Assembly: GCF_015062935.1 (NCBI RefSeq)
Contig: NZ_SUTM01000003.1
Coordinates: 1-64,000 of the forward strand
Reading direction: 5' to 3'
Length of the DNA stretch: 64,000 nt
Source: Methanobrevibacter sp.
GTDB taxonomy: Archaea; Methanobacteriota; Methanobacteria; Methanobacteriales; Methanobacteriaceae
The translations under genes were made by a program, and so were the position numbers. The notes beneath the pieces were generated by a model. The model had not been told where the DNA came from, ran no database searches, and worked only from the letters and a program-made list of their open reading frames with translations. Below are positions 28,267 through 38,151 of the stretch, one piece after another (the first letter of the stretch is position 1; every line of letters starts with the position of its first letter).

Positions 28267-29474
28267 TTTACTATAACTCCGTCCTGCATAACCTTTAAAA
28301 TATTATCATTAACACTTAAAATGGAAATATCATCCAAAGGATTTGAATTGACCAAAATCAAATCTGCAACATAATTTTCTTTAACCAGACCCAGGTTATC
28401 CTGATCTAAGAATTCTGCAGCCTTAACAGTTCCGCTGGATATTGCCTCATCTTCAGACATGCCGACATCAATTAAATGGCCCAGTTCTTCCAAATTATGT
28501 CCATGAGGAATAACGCCGCTGTCAGTTCCCATTAAAATATTCACGCCTTCATCATAAGCTACGGAAATGTTTTCTTTGTGAACTTTAACTATTTCTTTAA
28601 GCTTTGCAGTTTTTTCACTTGCATAACTATCCCATGATGGAAAACCGTTTTTATATAAAAACTGATGAACAAGAAGTGTCGGAACCAGGGAAACATTATT
28701 TTCAACCATTCTTTTGGAAGTTTTCCTATCAATGAATGTTCCATGTTCTATTGAAGAAAATCCCGCATCAATGCAGTTATTCATACCCTTTAAACTATGA
28801 CAATGGGCTGAAACCTTCATGTCATTAGCTTTAGCTTCACATACAATTGTTTTTAATTCTTTTTTGTTGAATTGTGCAAATTCCGGTGAAGTATTGGTTG
28901 TTAAAACTCCCCCGCTACACATTACCTTAATAAAATCAGCACCCGCTCTTTTTACTTCACGAGTCTTTTTTAAAACTTCCTCTACACCGTCGCATCTTCC
29001 CTTTGGAAATCCCGGATAAATTATTTCCATGTCAAACCCTGAAGGAAGAAGCAAATCGAAATGACCTCCAGTCATGACCAGTGGGGTAATTGACAGATAT
29101 ACCTTAGGTGCAGGGAACAGTTTTCTTTGCTGCGCTAATTTAAAGCTCAAGTCAGCAGATCCGCAATCTCTAATTGAAGTGACACCAGCATTTAATGTTT
29201 GTAATGAATGAGGTACCGCATTATAAAAATGAATACCTAAAGGATTTGCCATATTCTCTTGTTTATGAAATCCTTTTGCAAAAATATGGGTGTGACAGTC
29301 AATAAATCCCGGAAGCAAATAGTTATCTTCACCATCAATGACATTGACATTAGCTTTGGTATTAACGGATCTGGAAATCTCTTTAATTAAATTATCCTCA
29401 ATCAATACTGACATGGAGGTTTGAATTTCTTCAGATGGATTTAAAATATTCACATTTTCAATCAGAGTTTGCAT
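28263..29474 (-). CDS. Metal-dependent amidohydrolase (imidazolonepropionase/prolidase-like)
   Basis: A 403-aa amidohydrolase-superfamily enzyme. The metal ligands are visible: GFIDCHTHIF (HxH), a Lys in ADFIKVMCSGG (probably the carboxylated bridging Lys), KVSAHCHS, SIEHGTFID, and the Asp of MGTDSGVIPHG. The C-terminal beta-sandwich returns as ADLILVNSNPLDDI. Dipeptidase or cyclic amide hydrolase activity is possible. It starts 7 bases after the DUF126 protein gene ends. Confidence 0.87.
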   Translation of the reverse strand: MQTLIENVNILNPSEEIQTSMSVLIEDNLIKEISRSVNTKANVNVIDGEDNYLLPGFIDCHTHIFAKGFHKQENMANPLGIHFYNAVPHSLQTLNAGVTSIRDCGSADLSFKLAQQRKLFPAPKVYLSITPLVMTGGHFDLLLPSGFDMEIIYPGFPKGRCDGVEEVLKKTREVKRAGADFIKVMCSGGVLTTNTSPEFAQFNKKELKTIVCEAKANDMKVSAHCHSLKGMNNCIDAGFSSIEHGTFIDRKTSKRMVENNVSLVPTLLVHQFLYKNGFPSWDSYASEKTAKLKEIVKVHKENISVAYDEGVNILMGTDSGVIPHGHNLEELGHLIDVGMSEDEAISSGTVKAAEFLDQDNLGLVKENYVADLILVNSNPLDDISILSVNDNILKVMQDGVIVK

Positions 29475-29481
29475 ATTATCA

Positions 29482-29871
29482 CTATAATAATGTTATTGTT
29501 CCGCTATCCCCGTCAACTTCAACTAAAGTACCTGTTGTTAAATCCTTAGTTTCAGCCGGTGAGTCCACCATCGGAATATCGGACATTATTGCACCTGTGG
29601 CTATAATAGGCTCTGCACTAATGCAGATTATAGCTTTGGGAGCAGTATTATTTTTCATCATTTGAAAAATTACATAAGACCCGACTGTGGAACCTTTTCC
29701 ACCAGGGATGAATAAAACTTTATCTTTTATAATTTTTCCTTTTAATTCATGGTTAGGGTCAATTATCTCACCATTTTCAGGATTAACTCCACCCAAGAAA
29801 CTGATGGGTTCGGATGAAACAATCAATTCCCCTTTTCCTTTACCTTTTGCTATACTTCTACAACCAATCAT
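29482..29871 (-). CDS. DUF126 / aconitase X swivel protein, phosphomevalonate dehydratase small subunit
   Basis: A 129-aa protein of the aconitase-X swivelling domain family ([45 protein letters not shown]). In archaea this family is the small subunit of phosphomevalonate dehydratase, which makes trans-anhydromevalonate 5-phosphate in the archaeal mevalonate pathway for isoprenoid lipids. The large subunit (DUF521-type) is not in this window, so the two subunits are split in the genome. It begins 11 bases after the zinc-ribbon gene. Confidence 0.88.
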   Translation of the reverse strand: MIGCRSIAKGKGKGELIVSSEPISFLGGVNPENGEIIDPNHELKGKIIKDKVLFIPGGKGSTVGSYVIFQMMKNNTAPKAIICISAEPIIATGAIMSDIPMVDSPAETKDLTTGTLVEVDGDSGTITLL

Positions 29872-29882
29872 AAAATCCCTTT

Positions 29883-30428
29883 TTATAATAATTTATCTTC
29901 AACACCTTCTCCACGGTTAAGTGCATTGGTAGATTGAATTACGTCCACTAATGCCCAAATCCAAATTACAGTAGTCAACAATAAACCTACGAGCAATAAA
30001 ATTAAAATTGCTGACACAAAATAAGCAATTAAAAATATAGCTCCTTTACGGCTTAATCCTAAATAAAAATGACCCACACCAGGCAGGATAACACTTAAAA
30101 TGATGGAAACAATTATGCTTTTTTCATGAGAAGAAGTTACCACATTATATGACTTGGAATTAACATTGCCGCCTGTTTTATTTTCTATATCATATCCACA
30201 ATTAGGACAGAATTTAAATTCACCGTTAAGTTCAAAGCCACAATTATGGCAAAATTTAGAAGCATTCTGTGAGCCTTTTTGACTTGCATCTTCTTCATTG
30301 TTTTCTATTACAACAGGAACCCTTTCTTCAACATTAACATCTTCATTTGTTTGAGGAAGACTGGCTCCACAATTTTTACAAAATTTAGCGTCTGGAACCT
30401 CAGTTCCACAATCTGGACATATTACCAT
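29883..30428 (-). CDS. Zinc-ribbon membrane protein
   Basis: A 181-aa protein. The N-terminus has two zinc ribbons, [18 protein letters not shown] and [20 protein letters not shown]. An acidic linker connects them, and two C-terminal hydrophobic segments (about 110-132 and 135-158) follow, with [21 protein letters not shown] and a conserved-looking [20 protein letters not shown] end. This is a TM2-like topology with zinc-ribbon head. Function unknown. It lies 8 bases after truD ends. Confidence 0.8.
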   Translation of the reverse strand: MVICPDCGTEVPDAKFCKNCGASLPQTNEDVNVEERVPVVIENNEEDASQKGSQNASKFCHNCGFELNGEFKFCPNCGYDIENKTGGNVNSKSYNVVTSSHEKSIIVSIILSVILPGVGHFYLGLSRKGAIFLIAYFVSAILILLLVGLLLTTVIWIWALVDVIQSTNALNRGEGVEDKLL

Positions 30429-30436
30429 ATTTTCAC

Positions 30437-31693
30437 CTATATTACATCTTTTTTCATGATTTCCCTTAAAACTGCAGTTGCATATGAGCCTTTATCTATT
30501 GAAAATTCACATAAAACTCCTTCATCAGTTGGAGTTGCTTTTGAATCCCATACCTGAAAACGCATTTGGCGCCTAAGTCCATGACTTCCCAAACGTGGCA
30601 TTTTTGGAACTTCAAAATCTTCTTTTGTGTGATTATATTTTTTCAATATATTTTCTTCCATTTCACCAACTTCCCCACCTGCAAACGGAACTTTTGTACC
30701 GAATAAAGGGCAAGTCGGATTAGCTTTAAAGTTAGTAATTAAATCCTGAAACTCTTCAGGAGTCTTATCGCGAACAATATGTTCTTCGGTATCAATAACG
30801 ATATCTCCTTCGATATATTTATCAATACCCATTTCGACCCTATTACTTACAGCTTCATTAAATAAATATGATTGATAAGCGTGAACAAACATTCTCTGCA
30901 ACGGTTTTGGAAGCGCATGCAATGCATTCATATATGATTTGTCTGTTAGCTCTCCTTTTTTGGAATCTCGAATTAATTCTTTAAGCATCATTTTTTCATA
31001 ACGCATTCCTTTACCCATAAGATTTAGAGATTCTTCGAAATTGCCTTCATCAAAAGCTTTTCTAGCCATTTGATTATCATCTCCCTCATCATCCTGAGGG
31101 TTTCCGATATAGATGCTGACAGCCTTTTCAAGGTCATTTTCAACTAATGCTTCACCAACCAGATGTGTGATTGTTCTTGGTTTGCCAAACCTTTGCCAAC
31201 CGAAATAGTTAGGAACTCCAGTAGTTTCCAACTGTTTTAAGACTTCATTTGCAATTTCAGCGCTTTCCTGAATATCGTCCAAATCCTTGATTAATATTTT
31301 AAATTTATTTCCCTTAAGCTGGCCCATCCTAAGTTTTTTACGTCCACGAACAACCTTTAAAAAATCAGTTTTATAAATATCCAAATTCTCAACCTGTCTG
31401 AGCTGGTCTTCTGAGTCCATGTTAGCTATGCAAATCCATTGTCTGGTGATAGCTTTTTTATCCTTCATTCCGGCAAAGCCCATCCTTTTTCTGGATATGT
31501 GCAAATCACGGGCAATGTCCAGGACAACATCCAATGTGGTTCTTCCTAATTTTTCAATCCAAACATAAACGTTAGGCCCTTCACCATCAGGGATGACCTC
31601 AGGAATTTCTTCAACATAAAAATCTTCATATTGGTTTCTGATTGTTCCACCAATACCTTTTTGGCTAGTTACATAAGTATTAGCATTTAACAT
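30437..31693 (-). CDS. truD: tRNA pseudouridine synthase D
   Basis: A 418-aa pseudouridine synthase of the TruD/Pus7 family, which modifies uridine 13 (and other sites in archaea) in tRNA. The catalytic Asp is in GFAGMKDKKAITRQW; NYFGWQRFGKPR and FVHAYQSYLFNEAVSNR are family motifs; ...MPRLGSHGLRRQMRF ends it. I chose ATG at 31693 (MLNANTYVTSQKG), since an upstream ATG at 31846 would run through the tRNA-Arg gene. TTCCGTGATT upstream is a plausible ribosome site. Confidence 0.94.
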   Translation of the reverse strand: MLNANTYVTSQKGIGGTIRNQYEDFYVEEIPEVIPDGEGPNVYVWIEKLGRTTLDVVLDIARDLHISRKRMGFAGMKDKKAITRQWICIANMDSEDQLRQVENLDIYKTDFLKVVRGRKKLRMGQLKGNKFKILIKDLDDIQESAEIANEVLKQLETTGVPNYFGWQRFGKPRTITHLVGEALVENDLEKAVSIYIGNPQDDEGDDNQMARKAFDEGNFEESLNLMGKGMRYEKMMLKELIRDSKKGELTDKSYMNALHALPKPLQRMFVHAYQSYLFNEAVSNRVEMGIDKYIEGDIVIDTEEHIVRDKTPEEFQDLITNFKANPTCPLFGTKVPFAGGEVGEMEENILKKYNHTKEDFEVPKMPRLGSHGLRRQMRFQVWDSKATPTDEGVLCEFSIDKGSYATAVLREIMKKDVI

Positions 31694-31714
31694 AATAATC
31701 ACGGAAAATAATAA

Positions 31715-31788
31715 TGCCCTGACCGGGATTTGAACCCGGGGAATGGGATCCGCAGTCCCATGTGTTATCCAAACTACACCATCAGGGC
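31715..31788 (-). tRNA. tRNA-Arg (GCG)
   Basis: Acceptor GCCCTGA/TCAGGGC with discriminator A; anticodon arm TGGGA-CTGCGGA-TCCCA gives anticodon GCG (codons CGC/CGU); T arm CCGGG-TTCAAAT-CCCGG. It is the third arginine tRNA in the window. No CCA is encoded. Confidence 0.9.
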
Positions 31789-31839
31789 TAAACAAAATAA
31801 GATAACATATAACTATAAGAATTTTATAGTATTTAATAA

Positions 31840-32277
31840 TTACCATACATACAAGGTATAAGAATACTCACCATAAGACCTTGAAGCCACAGAAACCTCA
31901 TGAACATTATTAAAATTGCCTGAAGAAGCCAATACTTTTCCTTTTAATTTATTATTTTCACAGAACTTATAGTTCGTCAGTTTATAACTGTCTAATTTAA
32001 TTTTGCAAATGTCTGAAACTTCTCTGACTGATTTTTTAGAATTTTTATTATCCTTTAAAACGGTCGAAATTTCGCCTAAAAATGACTGGTCAGTGAAATT
32101 AATTTTTCTGGACAATACTTCCATAGTGTCCTGAGCTGATTTGAAGTCATGGACATCATATGAGTAATCCGGACTTGGAATTGAAATTACAGTGTTAATG
32201 ACAAGTACTGCTATTAAAAGAATAAAAACAGCAAGAATTGATTCTATTAAATAAAAACTTCCTTTTTGGTCTAACAT
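31840..32277 (-). CDS. Prepilin-like single-TM protein
   Basis: A 145-aa protein with N-terminus MLDQKGSFYLIESILAVF. The FYLIE motif, then about 18 hydrophobic residues, is the pattern of type IV prepilins and pseudopilins (a short basic leader, then Phe with Glu at +5). The residue before F is Ser rather than the usual Gly. The remaining extracellular part has no known domain. It is upstream of the tRNA-Arg; whether it belongs to a pilus system is inference, as no pilus genes lie nearby. Confidence 0.6.
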   Translation of the reverse strand: MLDQKGSFYLIESILAVFILLIAVLVINTVISIPSPDYSYDVHDFKSAQDTMEVLSRKINFTDQSFLGEISTVLKDNKNSKKSVREVSDICKIKLDSYKLTNYKFCENNKLKGKVLASSGNFNNVHEVSVASRSYGEYSYTLYVW

Positions 32278-32392
32278 AGGTTAAACTTAGAAATAAAAAC
32301 AAATAAAAAATTTGGAAGTGTGAAAGTGTGCTTTTGTGCAGATTAAAAATTTCAAAAAAAAATGATTAAGAGAAATATAATTTTCTCCCAAT

Positions 32393-33766
32393 TTAATTTT
32401 CACCAAGGATATGTTTAATAACCTTTTCTTTTTTGGCAATAGCTGCATCTGAAGCATCTTGAACTTTTTGCTTCATTTGCTCAAAGTCTTCAGGTGTTGT
32501 TTCACCGACTAATTTTTTAATTTTGGTGTATGCAGCTTCCCTAAATAATGGAACCAGTTTTTCTTCGGTTGCATCTTCCTTAATTAAAATCGGTTCACCT
32601 GAGTTGTTGACTTCACCGATTTCAGAAATGGCTACATCATATTTGGATACTGCCTTTTTAATGTCGCCTACAATTTCCTGTGGTGCAATCAGCATTAATG
32701 AATCGGTTGAAACACCTAACGGATCTATGTTTAAAGCCTCAAGCATGTTTAATACGTTTGGAGCAACCATTTGCCTGATTTCCTTTTCATAAAATTCAAG
32801 ACCCACACCGGTTGTATTTGATATTTCATGAGCGTCACCTCTAAGACCTCCATTTGTAACATCTGTCATTGCATGGATGTCTTTTACAAGGTCTGCTTCA
32901 AATAATGCATGTGATGCCTGGACAAAGTTAACGTTCATTGTATCCCATACAACATCGAAAAATCCGTTATAAAGAGCGGTTGTTGTAATTGTTCCTCCAC
33001 CGGAACCTTCTGTCAATAGAATGACATCTCCTTCTGTTGCGCCTTTTCTTGCTGTTGGAGGATATGCGGATACACCAACACTTCCGACAGCTGATACGAA
33101 CCTGTCACCTAAAACCATGTCTCCACCAACACGCAAGGTACTTCCCGCAACAATAGGAACATCTACAAGCTCGGATACTGCTGCAACACCTGCTGTAAAG
33201 TCAAATATTTTAGCAACATCACCATCATCGGCAAGATGGACATCACTTAAAATAGCTACAGGGTCTGCTCCCATTACACAAACATCCCTTAAAGTTGCCC
33301 TTGTTACATGAAAACCGCCTAAAAATGGATATTCACTTAATCTTGAGTGTATACCATCAACTGCAGTTGTAATATAAACTTCATCATTATTCACCGGCGC
33401 TTTTACTACGCCTCCGTCATCCTGTTCTGAGGGATTGACCAAGGAAGCTGTGTTAGTTGATGAAACTATTTCCGCTATTTTTCTGTGGACGAAAAAATCT
33501 CCCGCGCCTCTTGAACCTACGCCCATTTCACCCATAAGCACATCAGCTTTATTTACACTGGCTATCTCCTTTAAAAATTCATCATCACTTTCTTGTAATT
33601 TTAAAGTTGTTGAGACTTCGTCAATTACTGCTTTTGCCATTTCTATAGAGTTTTCCTCTGATATTTTTTTGTATTCACGTATTCTGACTGCTAAAATTTC
33701 TGCCAAATCTTCATAATCATAATCATCAATTCTAGCCCTTACAAAGCCTTCGATATCCATAATCAA
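32393..33766 (-). CDS. AIR synthase-related (PurM/SelD-like) protein
   Basis: A 457-aa protein. GVGSRGAGDFFVHRKIAEIV, DDGGVVKAP, VYITTAVDGIHS, DPVAILSDVHLADDGD and VPIVAGSTLRVGGDMVLGDR give the ATP-binding dimer fold of the PurM superfamily; DVTNGGLRGDAHEISNTTGVGLE is the C-terminal half. This is the selenophosphate-synthetase-related archaeal group (COG2144 type) of unknown reaction, not PurM or ThiL. An N-terminal helical extension of about 65 residues precedes the core. It overlaps hisH by 4 bases and is last in cfbD-hisH-AIRS. Confidence 0.8.
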   Translation of the reverse strand: MIMDIEGFVRARIDDYDYEDLAEILAVRIREYKKISEENSIEMAKAVIDEVSTTLKLQESDDEFLKEIASVNKADVLMGEMGVGSRGAGDFFVHRKIAEIVSSTNTASLVNPSEQDDGGVVKAPVNNDEVYITTAVDGIHSRLSEYPFLGGFHVTRATLRDVCVMGADPVAILSDVHLADDGDVAKIFDFTAGVAAVSELVDVPIVAGSTLRVGGDMVLGDRFVSAVGSVGVSAYPPTARKGATEGDVILLTEGSGGGTITTTALYNGFFDVVWDTMNVNFVQASHALFEADLVKDIHAMTDVTNGGLRGDAHEISNTTGVGLEFYEKEIRQMVAPNVLNMLEALNIDPLGVSTDSLMLIAPQEIVGDIKKAVSKYDVAISEIGEVNNSGEPILIKEDATEEKLVPLFREAAYTKIKKLVGETTPEDFEQMKQKVQDASDAAIAKKEKVIKHILGEN

Positions 33767-34359
33767 ATCTCCAAATTAGTAAAGTTTTTCAATATTTTTA
33801 ATCCTGCTTTTCCACTTTTTTCCGGGTGAAACTGTGTTGAAAATAAGTTGTTTTGACATAGAGATGCGACTATATCCCCACCATATTCACAAACTCCAGC
33901 TATAATGCTTTCATCCTCAGGAATAACATGATACGAATGAACAAAATAGAAAAATTCACCGTCGATGCCTTCTAAAATCGGCGAATCATTAACGACATTT
34001 AATTTATTCCATCCCATATGAGGTATTTTAACTCCTTTTGGAAGTATTTCCACTGTACCTTTAAATAAATTCAGCCCGTCAACACCTTTTGACTCTTCAC
34101 TAGAGCTCATCAAAACCTGCTGACCAAGACATATTCCTAAAAACGGCTTGTCATCCTGAACGTGTTCGTTAATGACATCCTCAAAAGGTTTCAGGTTTTC
34201 CATTGCACTTCCAAATGCTCCAACACCAGGGAGAACCAAATAATCACTCTCAGCAATAACTTCCTTATCATCAGTTATCTGATAGTCCGCACCTATCTTT
34301 TTAAATCCGTTGGAAATACTTTTTAAATTTCCGCTTTTATAATCAATTATTGTTATCAT
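33763..34359 (-). CDS. hisH: Imidazole glycerol phosphate synthase, glutamine amidotransferase subunit
   Basis: A 198-aa class I amidotransferase that gives ammonia to HisF in histidine synthesis. Catalytic Cys is in [11 protein letters not shown], His-Glu in [25 protein letters not shown] is the oxyanion loop. It starts inside the end of cfbD (17-base overlap) and overlaps the AIR synthase-like gene, so it is tightly embedded in a non-histidine operon. Confidence 0.95.
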   Translation of the reverse strand: MITIIDYKSGNLKSISNGFKKIGADYQITDDKEVIAESDYLVLPGVGAFGSAMENLKPFEDVINEHVQDDKPFLGICLGQQVLMSSSEESKGVDGLNLFKGTVEILPKGVKIPHMGWNKLNVVNDSPILEGIDGEFFYFVHSYHVIPEDESIIAGVCEYGGDIVASLCQNNLFSTQFHPEKSGKAGLKILKNFTNLEI

Positions 34360-35440
34360 CTTCTAACCATCCAATAGCTGATCTAATCATTCCACCAAAA
34401 TCTGAAAATACGATTTCATCCGTACCCAATGTTTTTGAGTGGGCATCAAGCTCTGCAACAACATGAGTGTATCCCAAATCCCTTAAAGGTTCAACCAAAC
34501 GTGGCCCATCAGTTACTGCAACTGATTCTACATCAAAATCTTCAATTGGGAATGCATGAGGAACACCGAACACGACAATTAAATCTAAATCTTTATCTTT
34601 CAGGTAATCTGCAGCATTATCTCCAGTTATAGGATATTCATCAAGACCTCCTGTGATGAAATCGGGCTCAATATCCAATTGGTCATTAATGTTGACTGCA
34701 TGCTGCCTTATTCTCGGCAAACCAATGTTTTCATCCAGATTAGCAACAAAGAGAGGTTTGTTGTCCGGATTGATTTTTCCATAGTCAAAATTAATAATGT
34801 CCGCAAATAAATATGATGTCTCTTTTTTAACATTGAGAACAAAAGCTACTTTCTTATTGTCTCTTAATGCTTTAACAACAGTTTTTGCAATAGCTTCTTT
34901 TGAATCTCCAAAATTAGGTTTGATATATTTTCCCTGTGCCATTCCACGGGTTTTTTCAACTTCTGTTGCCTTTTCAAGCATTTCAATTTGCCTGTCAGAT
35001 TCTTCACGTGGAATTACACCGGCTTCCACTGCAGCATCTAATGCCATGATTGCCCCTACAGTGTTATCACCTTCACCAGACCCCCCATGGGACTCAACAG
35101 GAATAACAGTACATGGCAAATCTGCAGTTTCAATTGCATCCTTTAAATCCTCACCAATAATCATACTGGCACAGGTACCTGCAATTCCCATCAATTTAGG
35201 TTTAAACTGTTCATAAGCTTCAGTTAAAGTTTCAACCAGTTTTTCACCAGCTCCTAAAATAAAATCATTTTCAGACATTCCTGTAGTTACAACACGAACT
35301 CCATCGCTTTCTAAAAGCCTAGCTGTTCTAAAGCAGCAGCCAGTAGGTCCATGCATAACAATAACATCAACATTCATATCTCTTAATGTGTAAAGAGTAG
35401 CAGCAATCGGACTTGGTCTTGGATGTATAATTTTTATCAA
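34343..35440 (-). CDS. cfbD: Ni-sirohydrochlorin a,c-diamide reductive cyclase, NifD-like subunit
   Basis: A 365-aa nitrogenase-like protein. With CfbC (NifH-like), it reduces and cyclises the F430 precursor; F430 is the nickel cofactor of methyl-CoM reductase. [15 protein letters not shown] carries the Fe-S Cys pair, with [15 protein letters not shown] supplying a later Cys, and [24 protein letters not shown] following. Residues [16 protein letters not shown] at the start are typical. It is first in a three-gene operon, divergent from 35510. cfbC is not in this window. Confidence 0.92.
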   Translation of the reverse strand: MIKIIHPRPSPIAATLYTLRDMNVDVIVMHGPTGCCFRTARLLESDGVRVVTTGMSENDFILGAGEKLVETLTEAYEQFKPKLMGIAGTCASMIIGEDLKDAIETADLPCTVIPVESHGGSGEGDNTVGAIMALDAAVEAGVIPREESDRQIEMLEKATEVEKTRGMAQGKYIKPNFGDSKEAIAKTVVKALRDNKKVAFVLNVKKETSYLFADIINFDYGKINPDNKPLFVANLDENIGLPRIRQHAVNINDQLDIEPDFITGGLDEYPITGDNAADYLKDKDLDLIVVFGVPHAFPIEDFDVESVAVTDGPRLVEPLRDLGYTHVVAELDAHSKTLGTDEIVFSDFGGMIRSAIGWLEDDNNN

Positions 35441-35509
35441 CTCACTAAAATTAAATAAATAAATATTTTAAATTATTAATTTATATAATTTATTTAAGGA
35501 GATTGTAGT

Positions 35510-35908
35510 ATGAAACTTGACAAACAAATATTAGAGGAAAAAATTCGCGAATACAGGGCTTTCAAAAGCTGTTCTGAATCTACATTAATGGGACTTTGTG
35601 AAACTGCACAATACCCGATGAGTCAAGCTGAAATGTGCAAGATAGCTTGCGGATTTGCAGGAGGAATGGGTGGAACCTTTGATGAAGGAACCTGTGGTGC
35701 AGTGACAGGAGCATTAATAGCCAACGGTTTGGTGAATGACGACCCCTCCAAAATCAAAGAAAATGCTAAAAAGATTTTCAATGTTTTTAAGGAAGAATAT
35801 GGAACAGTACGCTGTGACAAAATAAGTAAAAATGGTGAAGACAAATCCCCATGCGTTGACTGTTGCGTATTTATTGCAAATAAAGTGGCTGATTTGTGGG
35901 ACGAATAG
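35510..35908 (+). CDS. C_GCAxxG_C_C-type redox protein
   Basis: A 132-aa cysteine-rich protein. ESTLMGLCETAQYP, ACGFAGGMGGTFDEGTCGAVTGAL and SPCVDCC carry the spaced cysteines of the C_GCAxxG_C_C family, thought to bind a metal cluster or work in redox. AAGGAGATTG precedes the ATG. It is divergent from cfbD with about 70 bases between; function unknown. Confidence 0.85.
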   Translation: MKLDKQILEEKIREYRAFKSCSESTLMGLCETAQYPMSQAEMCKIACGFAGGMGGTFDEGTCGAVTGALIANGLVNDDPSKIKENAKKIFNVFKEEYGTVRCDKISKNGEDKSPCVDCCVFIANKVADLWDE

Positions 35909-35913
35909 AAAAA

Positions 35914-37275
35914 CTAATTCATTGTTGTTTTTAATTTTCTTAAAGTATATCTGGCATATGTGAAATTCAAAATGGATGCTAAAATCCTACCTACTGCAAG
36001 ACCTATCCAGATACCCATCAAACCCCAATTGAAGACCATTCCAAATAGGTAAGTGAAACTTACTGTGAATATTAATTCCCTTATTATAGTCCATGCAAGG
36101 GCGGTTGTTCCACGGCCGATACCCTGATATAAAAAGCTTGAAGGCATTCCAATACCTACCAAAAGCAACCCAAAGCAGGCTACCCTTAAAAAGTTTGTTA
36201 TTTCAGGAATCAAAGAAGCAGTTTCAGGAGTGTAAGCAAATATCAAGGATAACTGAGGTGCAAAAATTACTAAAATAAGCATGATTCCTACTGCAATAAC
36301 AGTTGCGAATTTTGTTCCGTAAGTATGAGTTCTTTCTAAAAATTCCCAATTGTTAGCGCCGAAAGCGCTTCCACTAACAGCTGCAACTGCACTGGCAACA
36401 GCTGTCAAAGGCATTATTCCGAACAAATACAATCTTTGACCTGAAGTGAATGCTGCAATACCATATTCACCACCAACAGATGAAATAAACATCAAATAGA
36501 AACTCATTGCAAGAGACATCATGAACATGTCCAGTGATGCGGGAATACCGACTTTCAGTATATCTTTTGCTATTTCTGATTCAAATTTGAAACCTTTTAG
36601 ATTAACATCCACATAGGTATCTTTTTTAATTAAAATCCAGTACATTATTACGATTGCTGAACCTAAAGAGCTCACTATTGTTGCAAGAGATGCTCCGGCT
36701 GAGCCCAAATTTAGGACATAGATGAAAATAGGATCCAGTACAACATTCAAAATAACAGAAACGATTATTGCATACATTGCTCTTTTCATATCGCCTTCAC
36801 CACGGAGAATACCGCTTCCTCCGTTGGCAAACATGAATGCGAACAGTCCTAAAAATAAAGGAGTTCCATATTTAATCGCTTCAACTAATGATTGGCCACT
36901 TGCACCATATCCTCTAAGAAGAGGCTCTTGAATAAACAAAAGAATCAATGTCAGCACTATTGAAGCTACTAAAAATATTAAAAGAGAATGAGATGCTGAT
37001 TTGCTTGCCCGTTCATGATTTCTTGCACCGACTGCACGACTTATACTGCTTGTCGCACCGTTACCAAGTCCAACACTAAAACCGTTCAAAATCATGAATA
37101 TCGGTGTTACAAAACCGATTCCCGCAATAGCTGCCTGACCTAGCCCTGCAATCCATATTCCGTCAACGATATTATATGATGCGGTTAAAAGCATTGATAT
37201 CATTATGGGAATTGCGAGTTTTCTAACAGCAATTTCAGGTTCCCCTCTCATCAGCTCAACATTTTCATTAGCCAT
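35914..37275 (-). CDS. MATE-family multidrug/sodium antiporter
   Basis: A 453-aa protein with twelve predicted TM segments in two homologous halves, typical of MATE exporters (MISMLLTASYNIVDGIWIAGLGQAAIAGIGFVTPI in the first, VGIPASLDMFMMSLAMSFYL in the second). It probably uses an ion gradient to expel cationic compounds. It is convergent with the C_GCAxxG gene, 5 bases between stops. Substrate cannot be told. Confidence 0.93.
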   Translation of the reverse strand: MANENVELMRGEPEIAVRKLAIPIMISMLLTASYNIVDGIWIAGLGQAAIAGIGFVTPIFMILNGFSVGLGNGATSSISRAVGARNHERASKSASHSLLIFLVASIVLTLILLFIQEPLLRGYGASGQSLVEAIKYGTPLFLGLFAFMFANGGSGILRGEGDMKRAMYAIIVSVILNVVLDPIFIYVLNLGSAGASLATIVSSLGSAIVIMYWILIKKDTYVDVNLKGFKFESEIAKDILKVGIPASLDMFMMSLAMSFYLMFISSVGGEYGIAAFTSGQRLYLFGIMPLTAVASAVAAVSGSAFGANNWEFLERTHTYGTKFATVIAVGIMLILVIFAPQLSLIFAYTPETASLIPEITNFLRVACFGLLLVGIGMPSSFLYQGIGRGTTALAWTIIRELIFTVSFTYLFGMVFNWGLMGIWIGLAVGRILASILNFTYARYTLRKLKTTMN

Positions 37276-37501
37276 GTTACTCCCCCAATATTACTAACTA
37301 TAATTTTCATATGATATAAGTATACTTAAAATGGAAAATTCGATTGATTAAATCGATGCTGAAAATAAATACCTATTAAATTTAAAAGGAATTTCACATT
37401 AACATTAACCCTTTGAAAAATTAAACTAAAATTAAAAGTAGGATATATATCATTAAATTAAAACAAGTCATAAAACCCAAATATCGGCCGTTAATGTAAA
37501 A

Positions 37502-38047
37502 TTAAAATTCCAATTGCTCTGCAATGCACATTTTGCATACTGCATTTGGAGATTCAAGATTGGCATCCTTTACAGGGCAGTAAAATTTCCCGTCGTGTTC
37601 CTCAACATACAAAGATCCTGGAAATGGAGTTCCCACAGGGTGAATCGGTTCTTCCAATATGAAAGTGGTGTATAATGAGATGATTCCATAGATTAATGGA
37701 AATTTAGTTTTTGAAGTCATAGATTCCGCATCATGATATGATTTTAAAGTAGCTACCGCATCGATGAACTCTTCCTTATCTACAGGTTTGTCATAATGAT
37801 TGTTGTCGCTGTGAACATCCTTTATACGGCCTAAAAAATATTTGGCATAAACTCCATGACTTTTCTGTTTATAACTATCCTGAACGTATTTGGATTCTTC
37901 AATCATCTCGGCATTGACGGCCATTAAATCAAATACTGAAATAGTGGCAGAGTATTTCTTTAAAATATCCAGAATAGACTGTGGTGAAACCTCATTCTCG
38001 CTTGAGATAACATTTGAAAAATCATCATACATTTCAACACCATACAT
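37502..38047 (-). CDS. DUF2115 (UPF0305) family protein
   Basis: A 181-aa soluble protein. It matches the methanogen-enriched DUF2115/UPF0305 group: YAKYFLGRIKDV, PLIYGIISLYTTFILEEPIHPVGTPFPGS and the C-terminal FYCPVKDANLESPNAVCKMCIAEQ with three Cys. The Cys residues suggest metal binding. The function is unknown. The 226 bases upstream of the preceding MATE start hold no gene that I can see. Confidence 0.78.
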   Translation of the reverse strand: MYGVEMYDDFSNVISSENEVSPQSILDILKKYSATISVFDLMAVNAEMIEESKYVQDSYKQKSHGVYAKYFLGRIKDVHSDNNHYDKPVDKEEFIDAVATLKSYHDAESMTSKTKFPLIYGIISLYTTFILEEPIHPVGTPFPGSLYVEEHDGKFYCPVKDANLESPNAVCKMCIAEQLEF

Positions 38048-38151
38048 GAATTAAAATATCTGATTTGTATTAAAAATAATTTTCCAATATGTATCCGGCG
38101 CATTAAAATCAGAAAAAATATTTAAATAATTAATCGAATAAAAAAAATATT

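Noticed and set aside
31694-31846. N-terminal extension of TruD by 51 residues
   Set aside because: It crosses the tRNA-Arg (GCG) gene, and the TruD family starts at the inner ATG at 31693.
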